The notes beneath the pieces are model-generated. The model was not told the origin of the DNA, did no database searches, and worked only from the letters and a program-made list of their open reading frames with translations. The position numbers were made by a program, and so were the translations under genes. From Treponema sp. (GTDB lineage Bacteria > Spirochaetota > Spirochaetia > Treponematales > Breznakiellaceae): a DNA stretch of 48,448 nt. Shown piece after piece: positions 7,849 to 15,193 of the stretch. The stretch's first letter is position 1. Each line of letters opens with the position of its first letter. The DNA lies in assembly GCA_031254315.1 (NCBI GenBank), contig JAIRUQ010000086.1, positions 1 to 48,448 of the forward strand, read 5' to 3'.

Positions 7849-8109
7849 ATGCCTGAATTAAGCCGTTTCTTAGGGATTGTGGTTTTAATGTATTTTGACG
7901 ATCATAATCCCCCACATTTTCATGTGAGATATAATGATTTTAGGGCAATGATTTCCATTAACGAGCTATCGATATTGGAAGGAGGATTGCCTCCTCGCGT
8001 ATTAGGCTTGGTTATGGAATGGGCTGAATTACACAAAAAAGAATTATTGGAAAATTGGAATATGGTGAAAGAATCCGGAAAATGTTTTAAAATTGAACCG
8101 TTAGTTTAG
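7849..8109 (+). CDS. DUF4160 family protein (putative toxin-antitoxin partner)
   Basis: The 86-residue protein has the DUF4160 signature: an early MYFDDHNPPHFHVRY segment with clustered histidines, then ISILEGGLPPRVLGLVMEWAE. Such proteins are commonly encoded next to DUF2442 proteins, as here (9 bp apart), and the pair has been proposed as a toxin-antitoxin-like module. Which partner would be toxic is not settled by sequence. The region is more AT-rich than its flanks and sits just before vapBC, so it looks like an accessory island. Confidence 0.8.
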   Translation: MPELSRFLGIVVLMYFDDHNPPHFHVRYNDFRAMISINELSILEGGLPPRVLGLVMEWAELHKKELLENWNMVKESGKCFKIEPLV

Positions 8110-8118
8110 GAGGAAAAA

Positions 8119-8373
8119 ATGGTTTGGATTATAAAGGCTGAATTAAAAGGCGATTATAAAGTTTTCATGGAATTCAATGATGGTACAAATGGAATTATTG
8201 ATTTTAAGGAAAAATTGAGTAATGACCATAGACTGATTATTAGAGATTTATTGGATTTAGAGAAATTTAAAACGGTTAAAGTTGGGTTGGATACACTATG
8301 CTGGGATAATGGCGTTGACTTTGCCCCTGAGTATTTATATGAACAACTAATTATACAGAAAAAAGCCGCATAA
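8119..8373 (+). CDS. DUF2442 family protein
   Basis: The 84-residue protein resembles the DUF2442 family: an N-terminal beta-rich half (YKVFMEFNDGTNGIIDF) and a C-terminal LCWDNGVDFAPEYLYEQ, a recurring pattern in the family. It is preceded by a strong SD (AGGAGG) 9 bp after the DUF4160 gene and forms a two-gene operon with it. The biochemical role is unknown; an antitoxin or DNA/protein-binding partner role is inferred from the pairing. Confidence 0.75.
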   Translation: MVWIIKAELKGDYKVFMEFNDGTNGIIDFKEKLSNDHRLIIRDLLDLEKFKTVKVGLDTLCWDNGVDFAPEYLYEQLIIQKKAA

Positions 8374-8382
8374 AAAATTTGA

Positions 8383-8402
8383 TATATACCAAAAGATATA
8401 CC
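8383..8402. promoter_or_regulatory. possible extra VapB half-sites
   Basis: TATATACC (8383-8390) and GATATACC (8395-8402) repeat the half-site of the vapBC palindrome (8443-8464) as direct copies 12 bp apart, about 40 bp upstream. They lie just after the DUF2442 stop. Confidence 0.45.
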
Positions 8403-8423
8403 TTTTTCCCCCATCGCCTGAAC

Positions 8424-8464
8424 TTGACAATTTATTGTTAATGGTATATATTAAAGTATATACC
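8424..8464 (+). promoter_or_regulatory. vapBC promoter overlapped by a palindromic operator
   Basis: TTGACA (8424-8429), a 17-bp spacer and TATATT (8447-8452) form the promoter. A perfect inverted repeat GGTATATA-N6-TATATACC (8443-8464) covers the -10. Binding of the VapBC complex there would block transcription, the usual autoregulation of such loci. Confidence 0.75.
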
Positions 8465-8479
8465 AAACGGAGGTATGTT

Positions 8480-8713
8480 ATGGCTGAAACAGCAAAAATC
8501 TTTACCAGCGGAAGATCGCAGGCGGTAAGGCTTCCGAAGAATTTTAGGTTCACCGGGAGTGAGGTTTACATAAAAAAAGAGAAGGGTAACGTTATTCTTT
8601 CGGAAAAACCGTTTAAGACATGGAAAGAAATATTTGGTGATTTTAGAGGCGATCCCGGTTTTTCGGTTCACCGTGAACTATTAAAAGATAAACCGCGCAG
8701 AGTAAAATTATGA
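8480..8713 (+). CDS. vapB: VapB antitoxin, AbrB/SpoVT fold
   Basis: The 77-residue protein opens with the AbrB-type swapped-hairpin pattern (AKIFTSGRSQAVRLPKNF), in which the RSQAVRLP core is diagnostic of VapB/VagC antitoxins. The C-terminal half would wrap the toxin. The start at 8480 is chosen over an upstream in-frame ATG because of the GGAGGT Shine-Dalgarno at 8470-8475. The stop overlaps the vapC start as ATGA, giving translational coupling. Confidence 0.9.
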   Translation: MAETAKIFTSGRSQAVRLPKNFRFTGSEVYIKKEKGNVILSEKPFKTWKEIFGDFRGDPGFSVHRELLKDKPRRVKL

Positions 8714-9111
8714 TATTTTTACTCGATACCGATACTGTAAGCCATATAGTAAGAAAACATCCCCCAATAATAAAGAAACTTATAAAGCATGAAAATGACG
8801 AAATATGCATAAGCGCCATCACTTATGCCGAATTGTTTTATGGATTGGAAAAAAAAGGTTCCGAAAAACTTTTTAATGAAATGCGTTCCATTATTGGGAA
8901 ATGTTCAATTATTGATTTTGATACATCTCAAGCGGAACTTTACGGAAGAATTCGCTCAGAGCTTGAAAAATCGGGAACGCCGCTTGGAGATATGGATATG
9001 CTGATAGCCGCCGCCGCACTATCAACCGGCGCGATATTGGTTTCACACAATACGAGGCATTTTTCTAAAATTAAGGGCATAAAAGTTGAAGATTGGTGTT
9101 ATATAGATTAG
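8710..9111 (+). CDS. vapC: VapC toxin, PIN-domain ribonuclease
   Basis: The 133-residue PIN protein has its acidic residues in place: Asp6 (LLDTDTVSHI), Glu41 (TYAELFYGL) and Asp94/Asp96 (LGDMDMLIAA), plus the closing SHNTRHFSKIKG segment. VapC toxins are magnesium-dependent RNases that cut tRNA or rRNA and arrest growth; VapB neutralises them. It overlaps vapB by 4 bp and appears intact. Confidence 0.92.
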   Translation: MIFLLDTDTVSHIVRKHPPIIKKLIKHENDEICISAITYAELFYGLEKKGSEKLFNEMRSIIGKCSIIDFDTSQAELYGRIRSELEKSGTPLGDMDMLIAAAALSTGAILVSHNTRHFSKIKGIKVEDWCYID

Positions 9112-9153
9112 AATGTCCTGTTGAGGAAACTTGTTTTAAAGAGGAGGAATGAC

Positions 9154-9726
9154 ATGAAATCAACTTGGTATATTATTTGGACAGAACATGAAGATTATCA
9201 TCGTTATTTAGATGATGATGTATTTAGAAAACATTATTGTCAAAACCCTAAGTGTAACCGGTTATTAACTCCGTGTCCGGAGCAAAATAACTTGTCAAAA
9301 ATAAAAAAGCTAAAGGCTGATTTTGTTATATTATCATCAATGAATCTATATCTTTGTTCTGATAAGTTTTTGTCTGTAATTACTTCCTATGCGAAAGACG
9401 ATGTAAGTTTTAAGGCTGTTAATCCGAATGTAAATATATTGCAAGTTAATAGCACATGTGCACTTAGAGATGAATTAATTGATGAATCGCCGCCATGTCC
9501 GGAATGCGGAATAACGCTTTCACGCACAATCGGAAGAGCTTGTGTAGGTAATAGATTGAATATATTCAAAAATCCTGATAATGAATCATCGTTAATTTGT
9601 AGATCAAAAATAACAGTAAGAGATAGTTATTATGCACACTATTTATTTTTTGTTAGGGATGCTCTTGCTACAGAGTTAAAAAAAATTAAATGTATTGGTT
9701 TGCAGGAATGTATAAATGAAACATAA
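9154..9726 (+). CDS. Cys-rich unknown protein with two zinc-ribbon-like motifs
   Basis: The start at 9154 follows a very strong SD (GAGGAGG) about 6 nt upstream; an upstream TTG at 9121 is less likely. The 190-residue protein has no signal peptide. One cysteine group is CQNPKCNRLLTPC (about residues 29-41), the other PPCPECG (near 112-118); together they could bind one or two metal ions. I do not recognise the family. It is AT-rich like the neighbouring toxin-antitoxin genes and may belong to the same accessory segment. Similarity to immunity proteins of polymorphic toxins is possible but not shown. Confidence 0.6.
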   Translation: MKSTWYIIWTEHEDYHRYLDDDVFRKHYCQNPKCNRLLTPCPEQNNLSKIKKLKADFVILSSMNLYLCSDKFLSVITSYAKDDVSFKAVNPNVNILQVNSTCALRDELIDESPPCPECGITLSRTIGRACVGNRLNIFKNPDNESSLICRSKITVRDSYYAHYLFFVRDALATELKKIKCIGLQECINET

Positions 9727-9809
9727 AGTTGATAATATTCCTCTAAATCCTTGAAATACCGCCTTTAAGGCTCTTTCTATTTTCGTCAATATTTTATAAA
9801 CTTATAACC

Positions 9810-10316
9810 ATGCAAAAACTCTCTAAAGAGCAAGTCCTCAAAATTATGGAACGATACGGAAACGCTCCTCAACAGCTCCTCGCTATTTTGCTGGACATTC
9901 AGGAAGAGTCCGGCAATAACTGCGTAGAAAAGCAGTGGGCGGAACTTGCCTCAGAGGTTTTGAAAATCCCCCTTTCAAAGATTTACGATGTTCTTACATT
10001 TTATGCCATGTTTAACTTGGAGCCGCAAAGCGAGTACATCATCGAGATATGCAGAAGTTCGCCGTGTTTCTTTAACCGCGCTCAGGACGTTATAAATTGG
10101 TTTGAAAAAGCGACAGGGATAAAAATGGGAGAGTCTTCCGCGGACGGCATATTTTCTTTAGCTTATACAAATTGTGTGGGTGCGTGCGACATTGGACCTG
10201 TTGCGGTAATCGGGGATGATGTTTTTGGTAATTTAACAGAAGAAAAAGTAACGGCGATTGTAAAACATTGCCGCGACAGAAATAAACGGGAGCTGAGTTC
10301 ACTATGTCAAAATTAG
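9810..10316 (+). CDS. NuoE/HndA-like [2Fe-2S] subunit
   Basis: The 168-residue protein is a NuoE-type thioredoxin-fold ferredoxin with a helical N-terminal domain and the cluster cysteines CRSSPC (C-x4-C) and CVGAC (C-x3-C). In HydABC and Hnd complexes this subunit passes electrons between the NuoF-like flavin subunit and the rest. It overlaps the next gene by 13 bp, starting a three-gene operon. Weak -10-like sequence TATAAA (9795-9800) precedes the ATG; no clear Shine-Dalgarno is seen. Confidence 0.9.
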   Translation: MQKLSKEQVLKIMERYGNAPQQLLAILLDIQEESGNNCVEKQWAELASEVLKIPLSKIYDVLTFYAMFNLEPQSEYIIEICRSSPCFFNRAQDVINWFEKATGIKMGESSADGIFSLAYTNCVGACDIGPVAVIGDDVFGNLTEEKVTAIVKHCRDRNKRELSSLCQN

Positions 10317-11566
10317 TTAAAATGCTGACAGTGGGGGCGGACAGCGCCGACTCGCTTTCTGTCGCTGAGTACGAAAAAATTGGCGGCTTTAGCGCTCTTA
10401 AAAAAGCCGCCTCCTGCACTCCCGAAGAAATAATTGCCGAAGTAAAAAAAGCGAAACTTCTTGGGAGGGGCGGCGCGGCATACCCTGCAGGCAGTAAGTG
10501 GGAACATCTTCTGCACATAGAAGGCTCGCCAAAGTACATTGTCTGCAACGCCGATGAGGGAGAGCCTGGAACTTTTAAGGATCGCCTAATCATGGACAAA
10601 CTGTCGCTTAAACTGCTGGAAGGAATAATGATTGCGGGTTTGGTTTTTAGCGCGAAGTCTGCTTATATTTATGTGCGCGGCGAATACCGTAAAATTCAAA
10701 AGCGCCTGATTTCTGCGATTGAAAATGTACGCGCCGCAGGATATTTGAAAAATGGTTTTGACATTCATGTAATTTCCGGGGCAGGCGCTTATGTCTGCGG
10801 CGAAAACTCCGCTCTTTTGAACTCTACCGAAGGCAGGGTTGGAAGACCGCGAATTAAACCGCCGCATTTAGCGGAAGTGGGTCTTTTTCTGCAACCAACT
10901 TTGGTAAACAATGTTGAGTCATTCGCGAATATTCCGCTCATCATCAACATGGGCGGCGATAATTTTCTTCAGGCAGGTCATCCCGATTCGGGCGGAAGCA
11001 AATTAATCTGTCTTTCGGGACATTGTAAAAACAGAGGCGTTTTTGAAATACCGCTTGGCAAGCTGACGTTGCGCGACATAATTTACGATGCGGAAATCGG
11101 CGGCGGTATTGCGGACGGTAAGAAACTCAAGTTTTTTCACCTTGGCGGACAAAGCGGAGCTATCGGCAACGCCGATCAGCTTGATACAGTTTACAGTTAC
11201 TCCGACTTGAGAAAAGCAGGTTTATCCGTAGGATCGGGGGCTGTTGTTGTAATGGACGAAAGCGTCCCGGTTATTGAGTATGTAAAGAGCGTTACAGAAT
11301 TTTTTATTGATGAATCCTGCGGCAAGTGCGTACCATGCCGTGAGGGAAACCGTCAGCTATTAAAAATCCTACAGGAACTTTCAGAAATTGCGGCAACCAA
11401 AAAAGAGCAGTTAAAAACTTATGCCCCTAGCGTAAAAAACAAATTGTACCGCCTTATCCGCACAATGACCGACGCTTCTTTCTGCGGATTTGGTCAAACT
11501 GCCACGGCGGCATTGAGTAGCGCCGCCAAACATTTCGCCTCTGAATTTGAAGGAGAAACAAAATGA
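10304..11566 (+). CDS. NuoF/HndC-like NADH-binding flavoprotein subunit
   Basis: The 420-residue protein contains the NuoF signatures: the NADH-binding GRGGAAYPAG (near 54), the FMN region NADEGEPGTFKDR, GAGAYVCGENSALLNS with TEGRVGRPRIKPP, and the N3-type [4Fe-4S] cysteines SCGKCVPCREG with the fourth Cys in SFCGFGQ. It lacks the extra N-terminal thioredoxin-like domain and C-terminal ferredoxin domain often fused in HndC/HydB. It would oxidise or reduce NAD(H). It overlaps both neighbours (13 bp and 4 bp), so the three subunits should be made together. Confidence 0.92.
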   Translation: MSKLVKMLTVGADSADSLSVAEYEKIGGFSALKKAASCTPEEIIAEVKKAKLLGRGGAAYPAGSKWEHLLHIEGSPKYIVCNADEGEPGTFKDRLIMDKLSLKLLEGIMIAGLVFSAKSAYIYVRGEYRKIQKRLISAIENVRAAGYLKNGFDIHVISGAGAYVCGENSALLNSTEGRVGRPRIKPPHLAEVGLFLQPTLVNNVESFANIPLIINMGGDNFLQAGHPDSGGSKLICLSGHCKNRGVFEIPLGKLTLRDIIYDAEIGGGIADGKKLKFFHLGGQSGAIGNADQLDTVYSYSDLRKAGLSVGSGAVVVMDESVPVIEYVKSVTEFFIDESCGKCVPCREGNRQLLKILQELSEIAATKKEQLKTYAPSVKNKLYRLIRTMTDASFCGFGQTATAALSSAAKHFASEFEGETK

Positions 11567-12912
11567 GTCATCATGTTGATCCAAATAAAAATGTCAATTT
11601 AACGATTGATGGAATACCTGTAACAGTTCCCGAAGGAACAAAGATTTTGTCTGCCGCGAAAAAAGTAAATATCAATATACCTGTTCTTTGCGAACATCCT
11701 GAACTTTGCAAACGAGCTTTGTGCCGAATATGCGTAGTTGAGTGCGACGGGCGCGGAAAGTTGGCGACTGCCTGCTCAAATGATGTGTGGGAAGGTGTGA
11801 AAATAGTTACCAACAACAAACGCCTGTCCACAATTCGCAGAACAATCATCGAGTTGATTTTGGCAAATCATCCGCAGGATTGCCTCTCCTGCATCCGCAA
11901 CAAAAACTGCGAATTGCAATCGCTGGCGTTAAGTTACGGTATTTACAAAAACCCTTTTAACAACAATGTAGAAAGCCAGCCGCCAAAAATAGAGAGTAAA
12001 ACCATTGTCCGCGAAATGAGCAAGTGCGTAAAATGTTCCCGCTGTGTTGAAGTTTGTCAGGAAGTTCAGGCAATCAGGGCAATTAATACAGCCAACCGCA
12101 GTTCTGAGTACAGAATTACTACGCCCTACGAACACTCTCTTGAGGACTCTAACTGTGTTTTCTGCGGACAGTGCGCGAAAGTCTGTCCCGTTGGAGCAAT
12201 TTACGAACATGACCAAACTGCGGAAGTTTGGGAAAAGCTCAATAACAACGGTCTTCGCGCGATAGCGCAAGTTTCCCCCGATCTCGCGGCGGCTCTGCAA
12301 AGCGAATGCGCCGCAGAACAAACAATCACAACCGGAAAAATGATCTCTGCGATAAAGTTACTTGGCTTCGATAAAGTTTATGACGCCTCTATTGCGGCGG
12401 AGGCGGCTAATTCAGAACTGAACCGCGAACTTGAACAGCGGCAAAAAACCGGCGGTAAATTACCGCTTATATCAGGCTCCTCGGAAGGGGTTGCCCGCTT
12501 TGTCAAAAACTTTTATCCCGATTTAGCCGCTCATCTTTCGGACGGAAAAACCCCACGGCGGGTTTTTGCCGAAGATATAAAAAACGCCTATTCTGCCGCC
12601 GAAAAACTGGAAATTTCAAGCATTACGACCGTCTCTTTTGTGCCTGATCTTTCCCAAAAATACACGGCAAAAAAGGACGAAACGGACTTTGCTCTTACCG
12701 CGAAAGAATTAGCAAGAATGTTCAAATTGGCAGGAATAATGGTAGAAACCCTGCCGGAAGCGCCCTTTGATACGGTCGCCTCTGACTTGCCAAAAGCGGC
12801 AAATTCACCGCCTTCTGCGGAAATTGTCGATGGGTACGCAAAAGCGCGAGAAGTTATGGAAACAATCCATAGCGGTAAATGTGCCTCAAATAGGGTGATT
12901 ATTTTAAGCTAA
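11563..12912 (+). CDS. HydA-like iron-sulfur protein lacking the H-cluster site
   Basis: Residues 1-225 hold all electron-transfer clusters of a HydA/HndD subunit: plant-type [2Fe-2S] (Cys43, 54, 57, 71), a His-Cys3 [4Fe-4S] (His103, Cys107, 110, 116) and two [4Fe-4S] (Cys155-158-161-165 and Cys198-201-204-208). Residues 230-449 still align to the hydrogenase domain (GKMISAIKLLGFDKVYD, GKLPLIS, FVKNFYPDL, ALTAKELARMFKLAGI). But the ligand motif TSCxPGW reads SGSSEGV (Cys to Ser306), the MPC motif reads VPD (Cys to Asp362), and the terminal MACPGGC region is absent. It therefore should not make hydrogen and is probably an electron-transfer subunit. Confidence 0.88.
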   Translation: MSHHVDPNKNVNLTIDGIPVTVPEGTKILSAAKKVNINIPVLCEHPELCKRALCRICVVECDGRGKLATACSNDVWEGVKIVTNNKRLSTIRRTIIELILANHPQDCLSCIRNKNCELQSLALSYGIYKNPFNNNVESQPPKIESKTIVREMSKCVKCSRCVEVCQEVQAIRAINTANRSSEYRITTPYEHSLEDSNCVFCGQCAKVCPVGAIYEHDQTAEVWEKLNNNGLRAIAQVSPDLAAALQSECAAEQTITTGKMISAIKLLGFDKVYDASIAAEAANSELNRELEQRQKTGGKLPLISGSSEGVARFVKNFYPDLAAHLSDGKTPRRVFAEDIKNAYSAAEKLEISSITTVSFVPDLSQKYTAKKDETDFALTAKELARMFKLAGIMVETLPEAPFDTVASDLPKAANSPPSAEIVDGYAKAREVMETIHSGKCASNRVIILS

Positions 12913-13011
12913 GAGTGTCAATTTTCCTACTTTTGGGAAAAAATTAAGTTTTTACAGACGATTTTCATTGCCTCTGCCATCTGCCTTTCTTATATTAAAT
13001 TTATAAATTAG

Positions 13012-13068
13012 TATCTGCCATTAAAACGGCAGATATGTGCGATAAGCGACATTAAAACGTCGCTTATC
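13012..13068. repeat. second copy of the ATTAAAAC hairpin pair
   Basis: Two palindromes, TATCTGCC-ATTAAAAC-GGCAGATA (13012-13035) and GATAAGCGAC-ATTAAAAC-GTCGCTTATC (13041-13068), repeat hairpins A and B of 797-861; the second is identical in arms and centre to the core of B. They fill the gap between the HydA-like gene and the hemerythrin gene. The rest of this 187-bp gap shows a weak hairpin (12920-12945 region) that may end the upstream operon. Confidence 0.85.
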
Positions 13069-13099
13069 TCCGAATAAATTTAATAATTAAGGATGGAAT

Positions 13100-13567
13100 A
13101 TGAAGTACGGATCAGAACTCATTACATGGTCAAACACATTTTCGTGTGGGATAAAGCTCATTGATGATCAACACAAAGGATTGGTTGAATTGGTCAACAA
13201 CATGTTTAATCATGCTACCGGAGATGCCAAGCAAGAACATGAATATTTTAACAAAGTCATTCAGCAAGCAACAGACTATATAAAAGTCCACTTTGCTACG
13301 GAAGAAAAAATCATGCGTGCCGTGCAATATCCCGGTTATACCGCTCATAAAAGAGCACATGATAGTTTTGTTCTTGAAGTTCTTGATAATATTCGGGACT
13401 ACGAGACAGAGAAATATCATACTCTTTTTTCTTTTACAAAATTTCTTAAAAACTGGGTTTTATCCCACATAGCGGTAATGGATAAACAGTATTTTTTGTA
13501 TATAAAACAGATGATGACCCACAATACAAGCGAAAGAGTGAGAACCGCTACGGCGAAAATAGCGTAA
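13100..13567 (+). CDS. bacteriohemerythrin
   Basis: The 155-residue single-domain protein retains all seven di-iron ligands at the spacing of Methylococcus McHr: His25, His64, Glu68, His83, His87, His123 and Asp128. Hemerythrins bind O2 reversibly at a di-iron site. In an anaerobe this suits oxygen scavenging or sensing; no signalling domain is fused, so scavenging or transport is more likely. A Shine-Dalgarno-like AAGGATGG precedes the ATG. It lies directly after the oxygen-sensitive HydABC-like operon, possibly under separate control. Confidence 0.93.
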   Translation: MKYGSELITWSNTFSCGIKLIDDQHKGLVELVNNMFNHATGDAKQEHEYFNKVIQQATDYIKVHFATEEKIMRAVQYPGYTAHKRAHDSFVLEVLDNIRDYETEKYHTLFSFTKFLKNWVLSHIAVMDKQYFLYIKQMMTHNTSERVRTATAKIA

Positions 13568-13572
13568 ACCGC

Positions 13573-14010
13573 CTACGCTTCCGGTTTGCTCTGTGCTCCT
13601 GTTTTTCTGCAGTGATTACATCCAAGCACATGAATGTGATTTTTCTGGAATTGGCGCTCAAACATTCGCGCTATAAGAAAGTCATCAAGGGACATATTTG
13701 CCTTGCAGACCGGACACTTGCGGGGCAAATCATTCTCCAGACAGCTATAACAGCCTTTGATGTGCATAAGGCGATCTACGCTCCCCTCACTACCCGGAAA
13801 TACAATGGTTTTGACATCCCCTTTAAATACCACACTGGAACAAACGGGGCATTTTTGAATATCACGGGGCTTTTTTTTGGATGCGTTTTTTTTCACCCAA
13901 GGGAGATACTGGTAAAAGGGAGAATATGTGCTAAAAAATAAATAATAACCAAAGCAAAGTAAAACAATACCACAAATTATGAAAATGAGCGGTTGTACAA
14001 AATCTCCCAT
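13573..14010 (-). CDS. membrane-anchored zinc-ribbon protein
   Basis: The 145-residue protein has one N-terminal transmembrane helix (about residues 7-27, LIFIICGIVLLCFGYYLFF) and then a soluble part with four CxxC pairs: CPVC, CYSC, CPVC and CNHC, enough for two zinc sites. I do not recognise a named family; it looks like a spirochaete-type conserved membrane protein. It is divergent from rsmI; the two promoters overlap within 29 bp. Its own -10 (TAAAAT, 14024-14019) is 8 nt before the ATG. Confidence 0.7.
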   Translation of the reverse strand: MGDFVQPLIFIICGIVLLCFGYYLFFSTYSPFYQYLPWVKKNASKKKPRDIQKCPVCSSVVFKGDVKTIVFPGSEGSVDRLMHIKGCYSCLENDLPRKCPVCKANMSLDDFLIARMFERQFQKNHIHVLGCNHCRKTGAQSKPEA

Positions 14011-14018
14011 AATGTCTT

Positions 14019-14033
14019 ATTTTACGCTATAAT
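14019..14033. promoter_or_regulatory. overlapping divergent -10 boxes for rsmI and the zinc-ribbon gene
   Basis: TATAAT (14028-14033, plus strand) is exactly 6 nt before the rsmI ATG at 14040. TAAAAT (14024-14019, minus strand) is 8 nt before the ATG at 14010. With 29 bp between the start codons, each -35 region must lie within the other gene. No Shine-Dalgarno is visible for rsmI. Confidence 0.6.
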
Positions 14034-14039
14034 TAAAAA

Positions 14040-14735
14040 ATGGCAACCCTCTATATAGTTGGCACTCCAATCGGGAATTTGGGCGATATTAGCTTTCGCG
14101 CCGTAGAAATATTGAAAAATGTCGATCTTGTGGCTTGCGAAGATACCCGCCGCACCCTAAAACTGCTCTCCCATTTGGGAATTCGCGTAAAAATGCTCTC
14201 CTGCCGCTCACAAAACGAAGAATTTGCGGCGGAAAAAGTGGTTTCTGCCCTAAATGCGGGGCAAACGGTGGCTTACGCAAGCGATGCCGGCACTCCCGCC
14301 CTGAGCGATCCCGGCTCAGCGCTTGCCAGAGCGGCAGTTCAAGCCGGACATGACGTTATTCCCATCCCAGGACCGTCAGCTTTCGCCGCGCTTTTGAGTG
14401 TGGCGGGCGGCAGGGATAAAACCGTCATTTTTGAGGGGTTTTTGTCCCCAAAACCGGGTCGCAGAAGGAGCCGCCTTCGAGAACTTATGGCAATGGACGC
14501 GGCTTGCGTTCTCTACGAGTCGCCTTTTCGAGTTCTCAAGCTCTTGGAAGACATTGCCGAAATAGATAAAGAGCGTTATATTTGTCTTGGACGTGAAATG
14601 ACCAAGATTCATGAGGAGTATTTGCGTGGTACTGCGGCGGAAATACTTGAAAATTTAGCCAAAAAAAAGGAACAAATTGGCGAATTTTCTTTGTATTTAT
14701 CTGGTAATTATTTCAATAAGCTGGTAAACTTATAG
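14040..14735 (+). CDS. rsmI: 16S rRNA 2'-O-ribose methyltransferase RsmI
   Basis: The 231-residue protein shows the RsmI (YraL) signatures: LYIVGTPIGNLGDI at the N-terminus, ACEDTRRT, ASDAGTPALSDPG, and PIPGPSA, followed by FEGFLSPK and GREMTK. This tetrapyrrole-methylase-fold enzyme methylates C1402 of 16S rRNA with SAM. Family members are usually about 280 residues; the C-terminal helical extension is missing here, but the catalytic domain looks complete. The 3' end of the gene carries the sigma-28 type promoter of flgM. Confidence 0.94.
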   Translation: MATLYIVGTPIGNLGDISFRAVEILKNVDLVACEDTRRTLKLLSHLGIRVKMLSCRSQNEEFAAEKVVSALNAGQTVAYASDAGTPALSDPGSALARAAVQAGHDVIPIPGPSAFAALLSVAGGRDKTVIFEGFLSPKPGRRRSRLRELMAMDAACVLYESPFRVLKLLEDIAEIDKERYICLGREMTKIHEEYLRGTAAEILENLAKKKEQIGEFSLYLSGNYFNKLVNL

Positions 14736-14752
14736 TAGATAGTTGCCGATAA
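14725..14752 (+). promoter_or_regulatory. sigma-28 (FliA) type promoter of flgM
   Basis: TAAA (14725-14728) and a perfect GCCGATAA (14745-14752) match the flagellar sigma-28 consensus, with a 16-nt gap instead of the usual 15. It overlaps the rsmI stop codon and lies 18 bp before the flgM ATG. Confidence 0.7.
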
Positions 14753-14770
14753 TAGTGGTATAGGTAGGGT

Positions 14771-15061
14771 ATGAGTATGACAGTAAACAGGATAGGTCAT
14801 GTAGAACCCATTCTTTCCGGCAAGAAGCCAGGAAGGAGTGAACAGGTGGGGGGGAACGACAAAGCTGATACCATCAATCTGTCCGCACAAGCGACGGGAC
14901 AGGCTGAAAGATATCAGGTTTTAGAATTAATTAAATCCGCCCCGGAACTGGACGAAGCCCGGATTGCTGAACTCAGGCAGAAAATTGACGATCCGTCATA
15001 TATAAATGACAGAATTGTCAATGCTACAGCGGAGAAAATTCTTAACGCATGGTTTGCGTAG
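14771..15061 (+). CDS. flgM: anti-sigma-28 factor FlgM
   Basis: The 96-residue protein has a disordered N-terminal half and the FlgM C-terminal sigma-binding region: DTINLSAQA, then VLELIKSAPELDEARIAELR, ending IVNATAEKILNAW. FlgM holds FliA inactive until the hook-basal body is finished. The sigma-28 type promoter just upstream implies feedback, since FlgM would be made by the sigma factor it inhibits. It is followed by a strong terminator. No other flagellar gene is in the window. Confidence 0.88.
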   Translation: MSMTVNRIGHVEPILSGKKPGRSEQVGGNDKADTINLSAQATGQAERYQVLELIKSAPELDEARIAELRQKIDDPSYINDRIVNATAEKILNAWFA

Positions 15062-15082
15062 GAACTTAATTAATGTAAACTG

Positions 15083-15116
15083 AGCGTCTGACCATAACGG
15101 TCAGACGCTTTTTTTT
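15083..15116 (+). terminator. intrinsic terminator of flgM
   Basis: A perfect 11-bp GC-rich stem (15083-15093 with 15099-15109), a 5-nt loop and eight Ts (15109-15116). Confidence 0.92.
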
Positions 15117-15193
15117 GTCAATTTTTTTTGATAGAATTGAAGAAAGGCGAGGCGTTTTTAAACCCGAAGTTTTGAAAATGCCTAAGGGGAAAG

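Noticed and set aside
11563-12912. Functional [FeFe] hydrogenase
   Set aside because: The cysteines of the H-cluster motifs are replaced and the C-terminal motif is absent; the downstream sequence in other frames does not restore them.
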